In this document: positions 18,495 through 27,132 of the stretch, piece by piece
How positions within the stretch are numbered: position 1 is the stretch's first letter
How the letters are laid out: the number at the start of each line of letters is the position of its first letter
NCBI GenBank assembly: GCA_024399965.1
Contig: JAKSNJ010000005.1
Coordinates: 1 to 64,000, forward strand
Origin: Paludibacteraceae bacterium
GTDB taxonomy: Bacteria > Bacteroidota > Bacteroidia > Bacteroidales > Paludibacteraceae
Direction of reading: 5' to 3'
Length of the DNA stretch: 64,000 nucleotides
Made by a program: the position numbers and the translations under genes
Notes under the pieces: generated by a model
Told to the model about the DNA's origin: nothing
The model's database searches: none
Seen by the model: only the letters and a program-made list of their open reading frames with translations

Positions 18495-18917
18495 ATGAAA
18501 CGATTAGTTAGTTTTCTTGTTGTGTTGGGTAGTGTTTTGACCCTTTATGCTCAGAGCCGTCCCCAGCGTTTGCCCGAGGAAGAGGCACGTACGCGTACAG
18601 AGCGTTTATGTCGTGAGTTGTCTATCACAGACAGTGTGCAACGGCAGCAACTATATGCTATGCATTTGCAGTTTGCCCGACAGCGACAGGTCAGCAATAC
18701 ACGGCAGGAGATTATGCAACGTATGCTGGACATGGACGCTAAATTGAAAGCCCTGTTGACACCTGAACAATACAAGTGCTTTATGAGTCACCAAGTCAAT
18801 CCTGAGCCCCGTCGCCAGCAGCACCCGTTTGGCACCATGCACAATGTTTCTCCACACAAGTCCAAATCAGGTACACCACCCCAGCCAAACAACTTCCTAC
18901 CAACAGACCACCAATGA
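18495..18917 (+). CDS. Small periplasmic Spy/CpxP-like protein
   Basis: The 140-residue product starts with signal peptide MKRLVSFLVVLGSVLTLYAQ. It is helical and charged, with an LTPEQYKCFM segment resembling the LTxxQ motif of Spy/CpxP periplasmic chaperones. A frame open further upstream lacks a plausible start; the ATG at 18495 begins a clean signal peptide. Its last 122 bp overlap the end of the convergent PAP2 gene. It is the only plus-strand gene between 10.6 and 24 kb. Confidence 0.65.
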   Translation: MKRLVSFLVVLGSVLTLYAQSRPQRLPEEEARTRTERLCRELSITDSVQRQQLYAMHLQFARQRQVSNTRQEIMQRMLDMDAKLKALLTPEQYKCFMSHQVNPEPRRQQHPFGTMHNVSPHKSKSGTPPQPNNFLPTDHQ

Positions 18918-19395
18918 TATCTCCCGGGTAATGCACACCCAAGTACATTCGACTATAACAATTCATAGCCACCCACAGCATTAGCGGAAGGGTGGCTTTC
19001 CAATTTTTCCAAATCAACGAGAAGAGCAAAGCACAAGACATCGTGTTGGCAGCGTGACTGCTTACGAAACCGTATTGCCCTCCGCGATAGTTATTCACGA
19101 TATGCAACAGTCCGTCCAAACAGGGCTCATGTGTGGGACGTAAACGGCAGACCAAGGGTTTAATAATGCCCGATGATATATAGTCACTCAGTCCTACTGC
19201 CACGCCAAATGCCGCCAGCATAACAAGTGCCCGTTTCCAACCAAAACGCCAAAAGAGCAAGCCCACCAACAAGGCATACAACGGTAACCACGTCAGTTTG
19301 CCGGAAATAATCCACATCAGCGTGTCTGCCCAAGGGGCGTGCCAGTTATTGATAGCAACCAGCCACGTTTGGTCTATGTTAATCCAATCCATCAT
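18796..19395 (-). CDS. PAP2-family membrane phosphatase
   Basis: The 199-residue protein has about five membrane helices and the three PAP2 blocks: KPLVCRLRPTH, VSSHAANTMS and SRMYLGVHYPGD. Proteins of this size often act as undecaprenyl diphosphate or lipid phosphatases at the periplasmic face. The C-terminal tail after VVYLIW lies in the region shared with the convergent small gene. Its start overlaps rsmE by 4 bp. Confidence 0.88.
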   Translation of the reverse strand: MMDWINIDQTWLVAINNWHAPWADTLMWIISGKLTWLPLYALLVGLLFWRFGWKRALVMLAAFGVAVGLSDYISSGIIKPLVCRLRPTHEPCLDGLLHIVNNYRGGQYGFVSSHAANTMSCALLFSLIWKNWKATLPLMLWVAMNCYSRMYLGVHYPGDIIGGLLVGSCLAGVVYLIWTCVEKHCAWCQTGAAGDGAQD

Positions 19396-20090
19396 TCATT
19401 CATCAATATAGCCGTATGGCAAGCCACAACACCTGCCGTTTCCGTGCGCAGGCGGCTGTTGCCCAAACTGACGGGAACAAATCCCCGTTGCAGGGCATCC
19501 TGTATCTCCTGTTCGGAGAAGTCCCCCTCCGGACCAATCAGCACCAACACGTCTCTGCCTTTCCGTATCTCGTCCTTCAAGACTTTTTTGTCCTCCTTGT
19601 AGCAATGGGCGATAAACTTGTCCTGCTCCTTGGCGTTTTGAATGAACACGTCAAAAGGTGTCAGTTCATTCAGCTTGGGCAGGTAGGGCGTTAAACTCTG
19701 CTTCGCTGCCGAGAGAACGATTTTCTGCAAACGGTCGGTACGCAACTGCTTGCGCTCTGAAAAGCGGCATAACAGAGGCGTTATTTCGTCCACACCTATT
19801 TCGGTACATTTCTCCACCATCCACTCCAAACGCTCCACGTTCTTGGTGGGGGCGATGGCAATGTGCAAATAGAAATCATGCCCTTTGGCCTGTTTCTCCT
19901 GCGAGATAATCTCAAACTCACAATGCTTGGGGTGCGGATTGGTGATACGCGCCGTGTAAGTAGAACCTTGTCCGTCGGTAAGCAAGATCTCGTCACCCTT
20001 GGTGTAACGCAGCACGCGCACACAATGACCACTTTCCTCCTCACTGAGGCAATGATTAGTAGCAATATCGGGGGTATAGAAGAGGTACAT
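19392..20090 (-). CDS. rsmE: 16S rRNA m3U1498 methyltransferase RsmE
   Basis: The 232-residue SPOUT methyltransferase has the PUA-like N-terminus (SGHCVRVLRYTKGDEILLTDGQG) and the knotted C-terminal domain with VLIGPEGDFSEQEI and SLGNSRLRTETAGVV. It methylates U1498 of 16S rRNA. It starts 2 bp after prfA and is tightly linked to the PAP2 gene. Confidence 0.94.
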   Translation of the reverse strand: MYLFYTPDIATNHCLSEEESGHCVRVLRYTKGDEILLTDGQGSTYTARITNPHPKHCEFEIISQEKQAKGHDFYLHIAIAPTKNVERLEWMVEKCTEIGVDEITPLLCRFSERKQLRTDRLQKIVLSAAKQSLTPYLPKLNELTPFDVFIQNAKEQDKFIAHCYKEDKKVLKDEIRKGRDVLVLIGPEGDFSEQEIQDALQRGFVPVSLGNSRLRTETAGVVACHTAILMNE

Positions 20091-20091
20091 A

Positions 20092-21192
20092 TTATAGTTC
20101 GCTTTCTTTCATTCGTTCTGCATTTTCGGCCACGGTCAAGGCATCTATCACGCCCTGTATATCACCGTCCATAAAAGCAGCAAGGTTATAAACGGTAAAA
20201 CCAATTCGGTGGTCGGTGATACGCCCCTGCGGATAGTTATAGGTGCGAATCTTGGCACTACGGTCACCTGTTGATACCATCGTTTTCCGGCGTGCAGCGA
20301 TGTCGTCGATATATTTTTGGTGCTCCTTGTCATAAATCATCGTACGCAAGCGCGAGAGGGCACGCTCTTTGTTCTTGGGCTGGTCGCGCGTTTCGGTACA
20401 TTCAATCAGTATTTCCTGCACCTCACCGGTGTTGGGATTTTTCCAATTATAGCGCAAACGCACGCCGGACGAAACTTTGTTCACGTTCTGTCCGCCGGCA
20501 CCGCCACTACGGAAATAGTCCCACTTGATTTCGCCCTCGTTTATGCTAACCTCAAACTCCTCTGCCTCAGGCAACACAGCCACCGTGGCAGCAGAGGTGT
20601 GCAAACGTCCTTGTGTCTCCGTAGCAGGGACACGCTGAACACGATGTACCCCACTCTCATATTTGAGCGTGCCATAGACATTTTCGCCCGTCACATTGAA
20701 GATGATTTCCTTGTAACCACCCACAGCACCCTCCGAGAAAGAGGACACGGTGTATTTAAAGCCCTTGAGTTCAAAGTATTTGGTGTACATACGGAACAGG
20801 TCACCAGCAAAGAGGGCTGCCTCGTCACCGCCCGTACCGCCACGAATTTCCATAACCACGTTCTTTCCATCTTCCGGATCACGGGGCAAAAGCATAAGCT
20901 TAACTTCCTCCTCCAACGCAGGTATTTGCGGTTCGAGTTCGTCTATCTCCATACGTGCCATCTCCTTAAGTTCAGGGTCGGACTCATTGAAAAAGAGGTC
21001 CTTGGCGTCCTCTAAACTTTTGACGGCTCTTTTGTATTTATTGGCAGAAACGAGTACACGTTCCAAGTCCTTATAATCGCGATTAAGGCGCACATAGCGC
21101 GCTTGGTCGGCAATGACGGCAGGGTCGGTAATCATGAGCGATACCTCATGAAACTTGGCCTCCAGTCCTTCTATTTTATCCAGTATATCCAT
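20092..21192 (-). CDS. prfA: Peptide chain release factor 1
   Basis: The 366-residue protein has the GGQ motif in RSGGAGGQNVNKVSSGVRL and the RF1-type stop-codon reader VPATETQGRLHTSAATVAV. The PAT tripeptide separates RF1 (UAA/UAG) from RF2. Length and sequence are full and typical. Confidence 0.96.
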   Translation of the reverse strand: MDILDKIEGLEAKFHEVSLMITDPAVIADQARYVRLNRDYKDLERVLVSANKYKRAVKSLEDAKDLFFNESDPELKEMARMEIDELEPQIPALEEEVKLMLLPRDPEDGKNVVMEIRGGTGGDEAALFAGDLFRMYTKYFELKGFKYTVSSFSEGAVGGYKEIIFNVTGENVYGTLKYESGVHRVQRVPATETQGRLHTSAATVAVLPEAEEFEVSINEGEIKWDYFRSGGAGGQNVNKVSSGVRLRYNWKNPNTGEVQEILIECTETRDQPKNKERALSRLRTMIYDKEHQKYIDDIAARRKTMVSTGDRSAKIRTYNYPQGRITDHRIGFTVYNLAAFMDGDIQGVIDALTVAENAERMKESEL

Positions 21193-21198
21193 TTAGTA

Positions 21199-21245
21199 AA
21201 TTGAGAATTGAGAGTTGAGAGTTTAGAGGGTAGAGTTTAGAGAAT
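21199..21245. repeat. Heptamer-type simple repeat between prfA and folD
   Basis: Degenerate 7 bp units (gagaatt, gagagtt, gtttaga) fill the gap upstream of prfA. They run into the last codons of folD, which ends at 21223. Similar units lie at 22682-22712 and 44836-44858. Confidence 0.6.
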
Positions 21246-22104
21246 AGGCCTGAAGGGTGTTTTGGAGTAAACTGACGATGGTCATAGGACCTACACCACC
21301 CGGAACAGGTGTGATATACGCACATTTGGGTGCTACCTGCTCATAGTCCACGTCGCCGGCAAGGCGGTAACCACGTTCTGTAGATGGATCTTCCACACGG
21401 GTGATACCCACATCTATGATGGTAGCACCCTCACTAACCATATCCGCCGTGAGCAGTCCAGGGTGACCGACTGCCACAATGATAATGTCTGCCGAAAGGC
21501 ATATCTGTTTCAGGTGCGCCGTATGACTATGACAGAGTGTTACGGTAGCGTTACCACGTTCATGCTTCTGCATCAGGAGGGTTGCCATCGGTTTGCCCAC
21601 TATGTTGCTGCGCCCAATGACAACGATGTGCTTGCCATCGGTAGTGATATCATAACGACTGAGCAGTTCACGTATGCCACGCGGAGTGGCAGAGACGATG
21701 CAAGGCAACCCCTTGGCAGCACGGCCTACGTTCTCGGGCGTAAGACCATCAACATCTTTTTGGTAATCAATGGCAGACGTGATGGTTTGCTCGTCAATAT
21801 GCTTGGGCAAAGGCAGTTGGACAATAAATCCGTCCATTGAAGTATCGCTATTCAGTTTATGCACCTCAGCCAACAGTTCCTGCTCGGAAATAGTATCTTC
21901 GTACGCTATCTTGACGGCTTCAATGCCCACCTCGGCACACGCCTTTATTTTGTTTGCCACATACGTTTCCGATGCAGGGTTATGCCCCACAATGACGATG
22001 CCCAACTTGGGCGCACGTTTGCCTTGGTTGAGCAAGGTGGCTATCTGCGCTTTGAGTTCGGAACGTATCTCAGCGGCTATTTGTTTCCCATTCAGTATAG
22101 TCAT
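21223..22104 (-). CDS. folD: Methylenetetrahydrofolate dehydrogenase / cyclohydrolase FolD
   Basis: The 293-residue bifunctional enzyme carries SETYVANKIKAC (catalytic Lys), GFIVQLPLPKHI, VVIGRSNIVGKPMATLL for NADP binding and TPVPGGVGPMT near the end. It interconverts 5,10-methylene- and 10-formyl-tetrahydrofolate. The upstream lytic transglycosylase gene runs 35 bp into its start. Confidence 0.96.
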   Translation of the reverse strand: MTILNGKQIAAEIRSELKAQIATLLNQGKRAPKLGIVIVGHNPASETYVANKIKACAEVGIEAVKIAYEDTISEQELLAEVHKLNSDTSMDGFIVQLPLPKHIDEQTITSAIDYQKDVDGLTPENVGRAAKGLPCIVSATPRGIRELLSRYDITTDGKHIVVIGRSNIVGKPMATLLMQKHERGNATVTLCHSHTAHLKQICLSADIIIVAVGHPGLLTADMVSEGATIIDVGITRVEDPSTERGYRLAGDVDYEQVAPKCAYITPVPGGVGPMTIVSLLQNTLQAYSLNSTL

Positions 22105-22675
22105 TTCTGTATTTATTTGCTGTCTTTAATACTTGCTTCACGTATCGTCGCGGGTATGATGAGGACACGTACGGTTCCACTTGCGACCAAACATAAGGAT
22201 TTGCACCATCTGCCTTGGCCAGTTTGCGTGCCGCAAAAATGAATCCGGGCCCTACATTGTACGACGCTAACACGAATTTGGTTTGCTCGTCCTGATTATG
22301 AATAAACGCCCATTTGCCCTGCAAGAACTGAATATATTTGACTCCGGCACGTATATTGTCCTCCGGCACCCAAATGGTAGAGTCGTTCAGTCCGAATCGG
22401 CGAGCCGTCTTGGGCATGAGTTGCATCACCCCACATGCGCCGGATTGAGAATGTGCCTTAGCGTGAAAACGGCTCTCGTGGTAAGCCACCGAAGCCAATA
22501 GTGGCCAATCCCACCCCACCTCGGGAGCACACTGCTCAAAGCAGGACTGAAAAGGCACCATCTCCTCACGTGTGATTTCTTCCTCACCCTCACTAACCTC
22601 CACACGCATAAAGCCCAATAGAAAGGAGAGAACTGCCACGAGAAACAATATGATAGCTGCCTTTTTCATATCCAC
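22070..22675 (-). CDS. Soluble lytic transglycosylase-like (SLT/MltF type) protein
   Basis: The 201-residue protein has an N-terminal membrane anchor or signal (8-25) and one SLT domain. The catalytic Glu is in ASVAYHESRFHAKAHSQSGA, followed by GVMQLMPKTARRFGL and FVLASYNVGPG. It cleaves the glycan strands of peptidoglycan. The end overlaps folD by 35 bp. Confidence 0.9.
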   Translation of the reverse strand: MDMKKAAIILFLVAVLSFLLGFMRVEVSEGEEEITREEMVPFQSCFEQCAPEVGWDWPLLASVAYHESRFHAKAHSQSGACGVMQLMPKTARRFGLNDSTIWVPEDNIRAGVKYIQFLQGKWAFIHNQDEQTKFVLASYNVGPGFIFAARKLAKADGANPYVWSQVEPYVSSSYPRRYVKQVLKTANKYRNDYTEWETNSR

Positions 22676-22681
22676 AACCTA

Positions 22682-22712
22682 CTCTAAACTCTAAACTTTA
22701 AACTCTAAACTC
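22682..22712. repeat. 7 bp tandem repeat (ctaaact)n between ffh and the lytic transglycosylase gene
   Basis: About four units of ctaaact/ttaaact fill most of the 42 bp intergenic gap. The same unit on the opposite strand lies at 44836-44858. Confidence 0.7.
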
Positions 22713-22717
22713 CCCTC

Positions 22718-24016
22718 CTATCTGCGTTTCATCTGCTGCACTTTGCGCATCATCTTGCTGGTTTGCTCAAACTGCTTGAGGAAACGATTGAGTTCGACGA
22801 TGGAAGTGCCGGAACCACGGGCGATACGGTCCTTGCGCGAGCCGTTGAGACAGCCCGGATTGGCACGCTCGTAGGGAGTCATACTGCCAATAATGGCTTC
22901 GATGGGTTTGAAGGCATCGTCGCTCACTTCCACGTTCTTGAGCGCTTTGTCCATGCCCGGAATCATGCCCATGAGGTCTTTCATAGAGCCCATTTTCTTG
23001 AGTTGCTGCAACTGACTGATAAAGTCATTGAAGTCAAATTGGTTGTGGGCAATTTTCTTGCTGATACGGCGTGCTTCCTGCTCATCGTACTGCTCTTGCG
23101 CACGCTCTACCAAACTCACCACATCACCCATACCGAGGATACGGTCGGCCATACGCGACGGATGGAAGACGTCCAGTGCCTCCATCTTCTCACCCGTACC
23201 GATAAACTTGATGGGCTTATCCACAACGCTGCGAATAGACAGGGCAGCACCACCGCGGGTATCACCGTCCAATTTGGTAAGGATAACACCGTCAAAGTTC
23301 AGACGGTCGTTGAACTCTTTGGCTGTATTGACGGCATCTTGACCCGTCATGGCATCTACGACGAACAGCGTCTCGGAGGGCTCAATGGCTTGCTTGATGG
23401 CTGCTATCTCCTGCATCATCTGCTCATCTACTGCCAAACGACCGGCGGTATCGACGATGAGCACATCATAACCATAAGTGCGTGCCTCGCGAACGGCTTT
23501 CTTGGCCTTCTCCACCGGATTGGGTTCTGTCTCCTCCGTATATACTTTCGCGCCCACCTGCTCGCCCAACACGCGCAACTGCTCAATAGCAGCCGGACGA
23601 TAGACATCACAGGCAGCCAACATCACTTTCTTGCCACGCTTCTGTATGAGCAGATTTGCCAACTTGGCAGCGTGAGTGGTCTTACCGGAACCCTGCAAAC
23701 CGGCCATCAGGATAACCGCCGGATTGCCTTTGAGATTCAAATCCACACTCTCACCACCCATCAAGGCAGCCAACTCGTCGTGCGTAATCTTGACCATCAA
23801 CTGCCCCGGGCGGACAGCCGTCATGACACTCTGACCGAGGGCTTTTTCCTTGACTTGGTCGGTAAACTGCTTGGCGGTCTTGTAGTTGACATCCGCTTCC
23901 AACAGGGCTTTGCGGATATCTTTGACCGTTTCGGCGATATTGATTTCGGTAATACGTCCCTCACCTTTGAGGATTTTAAAACTGCGTTCTAATCGTTCAC
24001 TGAGATTATCAAACAT
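22718..24016 (-). CDS. ffh: Signal recognition particle protein Ffh
   Basis: The 432-residue GTPase has the N domain, G domain (GLQGSGKTTHAAKLA, DTAGRL, TKLDGDTRGGAALS) and methionine-rich M domain ending in MMRKVQQMKRR. It targets membrane and exported proteins with SRP RNA and FtsY. A longer frame begins at 24043 inside the -7 promoter element, so MFDNLSERLER at 24016 is taken as the start, which is also the family's usual N-terminus. Confidence 0.96.
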   Translation of the reverse strand: MFDNLSERLERSFKILKGEGRITEINIAETVKDIRKALLEADVNYKTAKQFTDQVKEKALGQSVMTAVRPGQLMVKITHDELAALMGGESVDLNLKGNPAVILMAGLQGSGKTTHAAKLANLLIQKRGKKVMLAACDVYRPAAIEQLRVLGEQVGAKVYTEETEPNPVEKAKKAVREARTYGYDVLIVDTAGRLAVDEQMMQEIAAIKQAIEPSETLFVVDAMTGQDAVNTAKEFNDRLNFDGVILTKLDGDTRGGAALSIRSVVDKPIKFIGTGEKMEALDVFHPSRMADRILGMGDVVSLVERAQEQYDEQEARRISKKIAHNQFDFNDFISQLQQLKKMGSMKDLMGMIPGMDKALKNVEVSDDAFKPIEAIIGSMTPYERANPGCLNGSRKDRIARGSGTSIVELNRFLKQFEQTSKMMRKVQQMKRR

Positions 24017-24040
24017 ACTTATCCATTTTAATTTTGGCTG

Positions 24041-24072
24041 CAAAGATACACTTTTTTTTTGAAATTTCCAAA
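24041..24072 (-). promoter_or_regulatory. Promoter of ffh
   Basis: On the minus strand TTTG (24072-24069), 20 nt, then TATCTTTG (24048-24041). It lies back to back with the plus-strand promoter at 24078-24109. Confidence 0.8.
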
Positions 24073-24077
24073 TTTAA

Positions 24078-24109
24078 TTTGCATAAATGCAAATAAAAGC
24101 GTATCTTTG
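24078..24109 (+). promoter_or_regulatory. Promoter of the PagL-like gene
   Basis: TTTG (24078-24081), 20 nt, then TATCTTTG (24102-24109). The ATG at 24118 is only 8 nt after the -7 element, which leaves almost no leader. Confidence 0.8.
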
Positions 24110-24117
24110 TACTCGAT

Positions 24118-25455
24118 ATGCGACGAACATTGTTTTTTATACTCCTAATCGGCTGTTTTGCTGGAAGTGCGCAGGCGGTGCAGAAAGAGCCGTCTCCACG
24201 TATTCCGCCACGCAAAGACGTTCATTTGCGTTATCGGCTGACAGGTACGGCAGGTTGGCTGAACAGGGACGACAAGATAATCGGTACTTCCCAAGTAAAG
24301 GGGCTGACGATGGACCGCCCCGTGGTAGTGGGTGGTACGTTTGCCGTGGAGTTTATGCCAATGGACCGCAACTTGGGTCTGCGCCGCTGGAATAACACTT
24401 CGGTGGGTGTGGCGCTGACGGTGCTGGACCTTGGACAACAACAATATTTAGGACAAGTGATTGCACCCCACGCATACGTAAACGTGCCGTTGGTAAGGAA
24501 ACCTCACTTCGAATTTGGGTTACGTCCCGGACTGGGAGTGGCCTTTGTGACAAAGACGTACGCCAACACGGTGCCCGATGAATACAGATGGAATGCCTAC
24601 ACCAAAAACGGGCAACAGATTGCCAATGTGTCGATAGGCAGCATTGCCAATGCGTGGATTACCGCCGGTGTGTATGTTGATGTGCCGATTAAGAAAGGTT
24701 GGTCATTTGCCGTATCGGCAGCGTGGCAGCACGTGAGCAACGGTAGCGTGATGACCCCCAATGCCGGCTACAATATGTTCAACGGAGAAATGGGACTGGT
24801 ATATTCCCCCGAGACCAATCCCGGAGGGCACTATTACGTGGAACCGATGACGATTGTGCCACACGAGTTGTACGAGGGCGTGAAGAAGAAGTGGGACGTG
24901 GAAATCGGTTTGGCAGGTGGTTGCAGAAGTGTGTATTACAGGGACCGAGAATGGTTTGGTGTAGGGTCGTTTACCGTAGCAGCCCACTGGCAGCCGGTGA
25001 GTATTTTCCGCTTGGGAGGCGGTGTAGATGTGTTCTATGACGGGGCATACCGGAGTGTGTGTGACAAGTTGGCAACCCCGAATACGACTGCCCCGATTAC
25101 CTATTTTGGCAAGACGTATCTGGCAGAGAGCAAGGTCAGCAATTGTTTTCGGGTAGGTATCAGTTTGCAGCCCGAAATGGTGTTGGGTAACCTGACATTT
25201 GGCTATCACTTAGGTATTTATCTGTATGACCCCGTGAAGAACTTGGAGCCGTACAAAGAGGCCGAAAAAGGACTTGACCGGGGAATCTTCTATAAATACG
25301 ACCCGATGAAGGCAAGCACGTATCAAGATGGTTGGTTTTATCAAAAGCTACAACTTAAATACCTTTGTACCAAACATTTATATGTTCAGTTAGGGCTTAA
25401 GTTGCATATTATGAAGGCCGAATTTATAGATGCCGGTTTGGGAATACGGATATAA
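24118..25455 (+). CDS. PagL-like / acyloxyacyl hydrolase family outer membrane protein
   Basis: The 445-residue protein has a signal peptide (1-20) and amphipathic beta-strands throughout, ending in an aromatic-rich strand (LHIMKAEFIDAGLGIRI). The motif WQHVSNGS (203-210) matches the His-x-Ser-Asn-Gly site of PagL-type lipid A 3-O-deacylases, and Glu224 could complete the triad. The protein is much longer than PagL (about 150 residues), as is common in Bacteroidetes members of this family. It may deacylate lipid A or another lipid at the outer membrane. The transcript may be nearly leaderless. Confidence 0.75.
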   Translation: MRRTLFFILLIGCFAGSAQAVQKEPSPRIPPRKDVHLRYRLTGTAGWLNRDDKIIGTSQVKGLTMDRPVVVGGTFAVEFMPMDRNLGLRRWNNTSVGVALTVLDLGQQQYLGQVIAPHAYVNVPLVRKPHFEFGLRPGLGVAFVTKTYANTVPDEYRWNAYTKNGQQIANVSIGSIANAWITAGVYVDVPIKKGWSFAVSAAWQHVSNGSVMTPNAGYNMFNGEMGLVYSPETNPGGHYYVEPMTIVPHELYEGVKKKWDVEIGLAGGCRSVYYRDREWFGVGSFTVAAHWQPVSIFRLGGGVDVFYDGAYRSVCDKLATPNTTAPITYFGKTYLAESKVSNCFRVGISLQPEMVLGNLTFGYHLGIYLYDPVKNLEPYKEAEKGLDRGIFYKYDPMKASTYQDGWFYQKLQLKYLCTKHLYVQLGLKLHIMKAEFIDAGLGIRI

Positions 25456-25479
25456 TTTTTGTATTTTTTGGTCGAAAAA

Positions 25480-25511
25480 TTTGCTTATTTCCAAAAAAAG
25501 CAGTACCTTTG
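25480..25511 (+). promoter_or_regulatory. Promoter of tRNA-Pro
   Basis: TTTG (25480-25483), 20 nt, then TACCTTTG (25504-25511), 13 nt before the mature tRNA. Confidence 0.8.
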
Positions 25512-25524
25512 CAGTCGCAAATGA

Positions 25525-25598
25525 CGGAAAGTAGTTCAGCCCGGTAGAATGCCTGGTTTGGGACCAGGTGGTCGCAGGTTCGAATCCTGTCTTTCCGA
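25525..25598 (+). tRNA. tRNA-Pro (anticodon TGG)
   Basis: A 74 nt cloverleaf. The acceptor stem CGGAAAG pairs with CTTTCCG, the anticodon arm is CCTGG-TTTGGGA-CCAGG with TGG at 25559-25561, and the T arm contains GGTTCGAATCC. The CCA end is not encoded. It has its own promoter and terminator. Confidence 0.96.
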
Positions 25599-25607
25599 CA
25601 TCATGAA

Positions 25608-25636
25608 AAAAGTCCGCCAAACGCGGACTTTTTTTT
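25608..25636 (+). terminator. Intrinsic terminator after tRNA-Pro
   Basis: The stem aaaaGTCCGC / GCGGACtttt with loop CAAAC is followed by a run of eight T. The A-run on the other side means it could also stop transcription coming from the right. Confidence 0.9.
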
Positions 25637-25664
25637 AGTTTGTTGGGTGCCAATCAACATACGT

Positions 25665-26066
25665 TTACACCATTGTAAAGGCAGCCATCTTGCGTCCCAA
25701 TTGATTGATACCATCTTGAATACGTTGTGCTTGTGCACGGGAGATATATTCGCCTTTCTTATAACGTCTCATCAGTGTATCATTAATGCCGACTATTTTG
25801 GAAAAAGCAGCCAAATTGATGAAGGAGAACTCCTCCAAAGCAGAAGCCGTGTCGTATTTGTATTCAAATTCAAGGTTCTTCAGTTCTTCAGGAAGTTGCT
25901 CACCATCCTCAATATAACTTGCTTTCATATCGTTTAAACAGGAGTCAAAATCCGCTTTTGCTTCTACCAAAGTAGCACCATTACCAATAATTATATTTTC
26001 CAAATCGGGCGTATGAAGTCCAAAAGAGCCGTCTTTTCCTAATTCAATTAAAACTGTTGTTTTCAT
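25665..26066 (-). CDS. hicB: HicB-like antitoxin
   Basis: The 133-residue protein starts with a HicB fold (MKTTVLIELGKDGSFGLHTPDLENIIIGNGATLVEAKADF). It ends with a DNA-binding segment (INLAAFSKIVGINDTLMRRYKKGEYISRAQAQRIQDGI), a helix-turn-helix that would repress the operon. It follows hicA by about 36 bp on the same strand. The region is AT-rich compared with its neighbours, as often seen for acquired toxin-antitoxin modules. Confidence 0.85.
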   Translation of the reverse strand: MKTTVLIELGKDGSFGLHTPDLENIIIGNGATLVEAKADFDSCLNDMKASYIEDGEQLPEELKNLEFEYKYDTASALEEFSFINLAAFSKIVGINDTLMRRYKKGEYISRAQAQRIQDGINQLGRKMAAFTMV

Positions 26067-26102
26067 ATTTCTTCAATGTTTTCGCCTAAAAGTTTATAGT
26101 AG

Positions 26103-26291
26103 TTATTTTATCCCTGATGCCTTCAGAATTGATTGCAGTGTTTTAGGTTTTACCTCTTCTGATTGGTGTCTCGGTATAGGAATTTGTCTGCCGGGAATTC
26201 TGGGATTGTAATAAATATCATGATTAGCGCCATGCCTCTTTATCTGCCACCCAAGAGGAGTAAGAATTTTCAATAATTCACTATATTTCAT
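26103..26291 (-). CDS. hicA: HicA-type mRNA interferase toxin
   Basis: The 62-residue protein starts MKYSELLKILTPLGW and contains the HicA active-site segment RHGANHDIYYNP, then IPRHQSEEVKPKTLQSILKASGI, the usual double-stranded RNA-binding fold. HicA degrades mRNA when HicB is lost. The start at 26291 is chosen over the open frame to 26318 because the promoter -7 element lies at 26316-26323 and MKYSELL is the family N-terminus. Confidence 0.9.
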   Translation of the reverse strand: MKYSELLKILTPLGWQIKRHGANHDIYYNPRIPGRQIPIPRHQSEEVKPKTLQSILKASGIK

Positions 26292-26315
26292 GTCGTTTTT
26301 TTCTGTTTGACGGTG

Positions 26316-26347
26316 CAAAGGTACAACATTTTTTTGATATATGCAAA
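26316..26347 (-). promoter_or_regulatory. Promoter of hicAB
   Basis: On the minus strand TTTG (26347-26344), 20 nt, then TACCTTTG (26323-26316). The spacer has the recurrent CATATATCAAAAAAA sequence. Confidence 0.78.
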
Positions 26348-26458
26348 CTTTTATGTACTTTTTTTAATACATATTGCATTTTTGATACATATTACTACCC
26401 TATCTAACTCAAAACAGCATAAGACATATCAGAACAATCTATACTGCATAATTGCTCA

Positions 26459-26513
26459 ATCACATACTAATAACATACTAATCACATACTAATCACATAT
26501 TAATCACATACTA
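26459..26513. repeat. 11 bp tandem repeat, five units
   Basis: Five uninterrupted 11-mers with consensus atcacatacta. The same unit in reverse complement is repeated nine times at 54252-54350. Both arrays share flanks: aaaaacacgg on one side and a ttgct(c/g)aat-like stretch on the other. The rest of the gap between hicA and the GNAT gene (26348-26559) is AT-rich with nothing else recognised. Confidence 0.88.
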
Positions 26514-26559
26514 AAAACACGGAAAATCAAGGAGAAGTGACAAGCAATCTTTCATTTGC

Positions 26560-27075
26560 TTATTTCAACATCTGAGACATCAAATATTTATTAGGTCTAT
26601 CCTCTTTTATTACAAACTTTTCTCTAAAGTAAAAATTGATTGCCCGAATATTATCTTTTCTAACTTCTAAATCTATTTTTTCGAATATGTCAGTATGATT
26701 AACCATCTGTAGTGTAGCCATTAAAAGATGACCACATCCACGATGTTGAAAATCGGATAAGACAAATAGAAGAGTAACATATAAATATTTATTCGGCATA
26801 TTCTTATAATAAAAATTAGCTCCAATACATTGTTGGTTTTTACATATCAATAGGATATTCGCAAACTGGGCCAATTTAGTGCTAAAGTCTTGCATATTAA
26901 TTGTTTCGTGAAGATTTGGGACAAAAGAGTAATCGCCCAATAGCAATAACTGGTAAACTTCCTCCGCTGATAATGATTTTGGGGCAAATGAATAAACTTT
27001 AAATCCATTCGAAAAGATTCCGTTGCTCACAATGCATCCCTTATTCAAAAGGGATTCTTCAATTAGATTTTCCAT
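26560..27075 (-). CDS. GNAT-family N-acetyltransferase
   Basis: The 171-residue protein carries the GNAT acetyl-CoA site in LLFVLSDFQHRGCGHLLMATL (Q/R-x-x-G-x-G type), then DLEVRKDNIRAINFYFREKFV, the usual motif B. The substrate is unknown. The gene is very AT-rich, isolated between a repeat array and a strongly folded leader region, and could have been acquired by transfer. Confidence 0.8.
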   Translation of the reverse strand: MENLIEESLLNKGCIVSNGIFSNGFKVYSFAPKSLSAEEVYQLLLLGDYSFVPNLHETINMQDFSTKLAQFANILLICKNQQCIGANFYYKNMPNKYLYVTLLFVLSDFQHRGCGHLLMATLQMVNHTDIFEKIDLEVRKDNIRAINFYFREKFVIKEDRPNKYLMSQMLK

Positions 27076-27132
27076 ACGATTAATAGTTTTTTGTTGCGCA
27101 TAACTATCAATCGGTTAGGAATATAATAAAAA

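Noticed and set aside
22763..23992. 409-codon plus-strand frame
   Set aside because: It is the shadow of ffh, whose GTPase motifs are intact on the minus strand.
26459..26513. CRISPR array
   Set aside because: The 11 bp units are contiguous with no spacers, and no cas genes are present.
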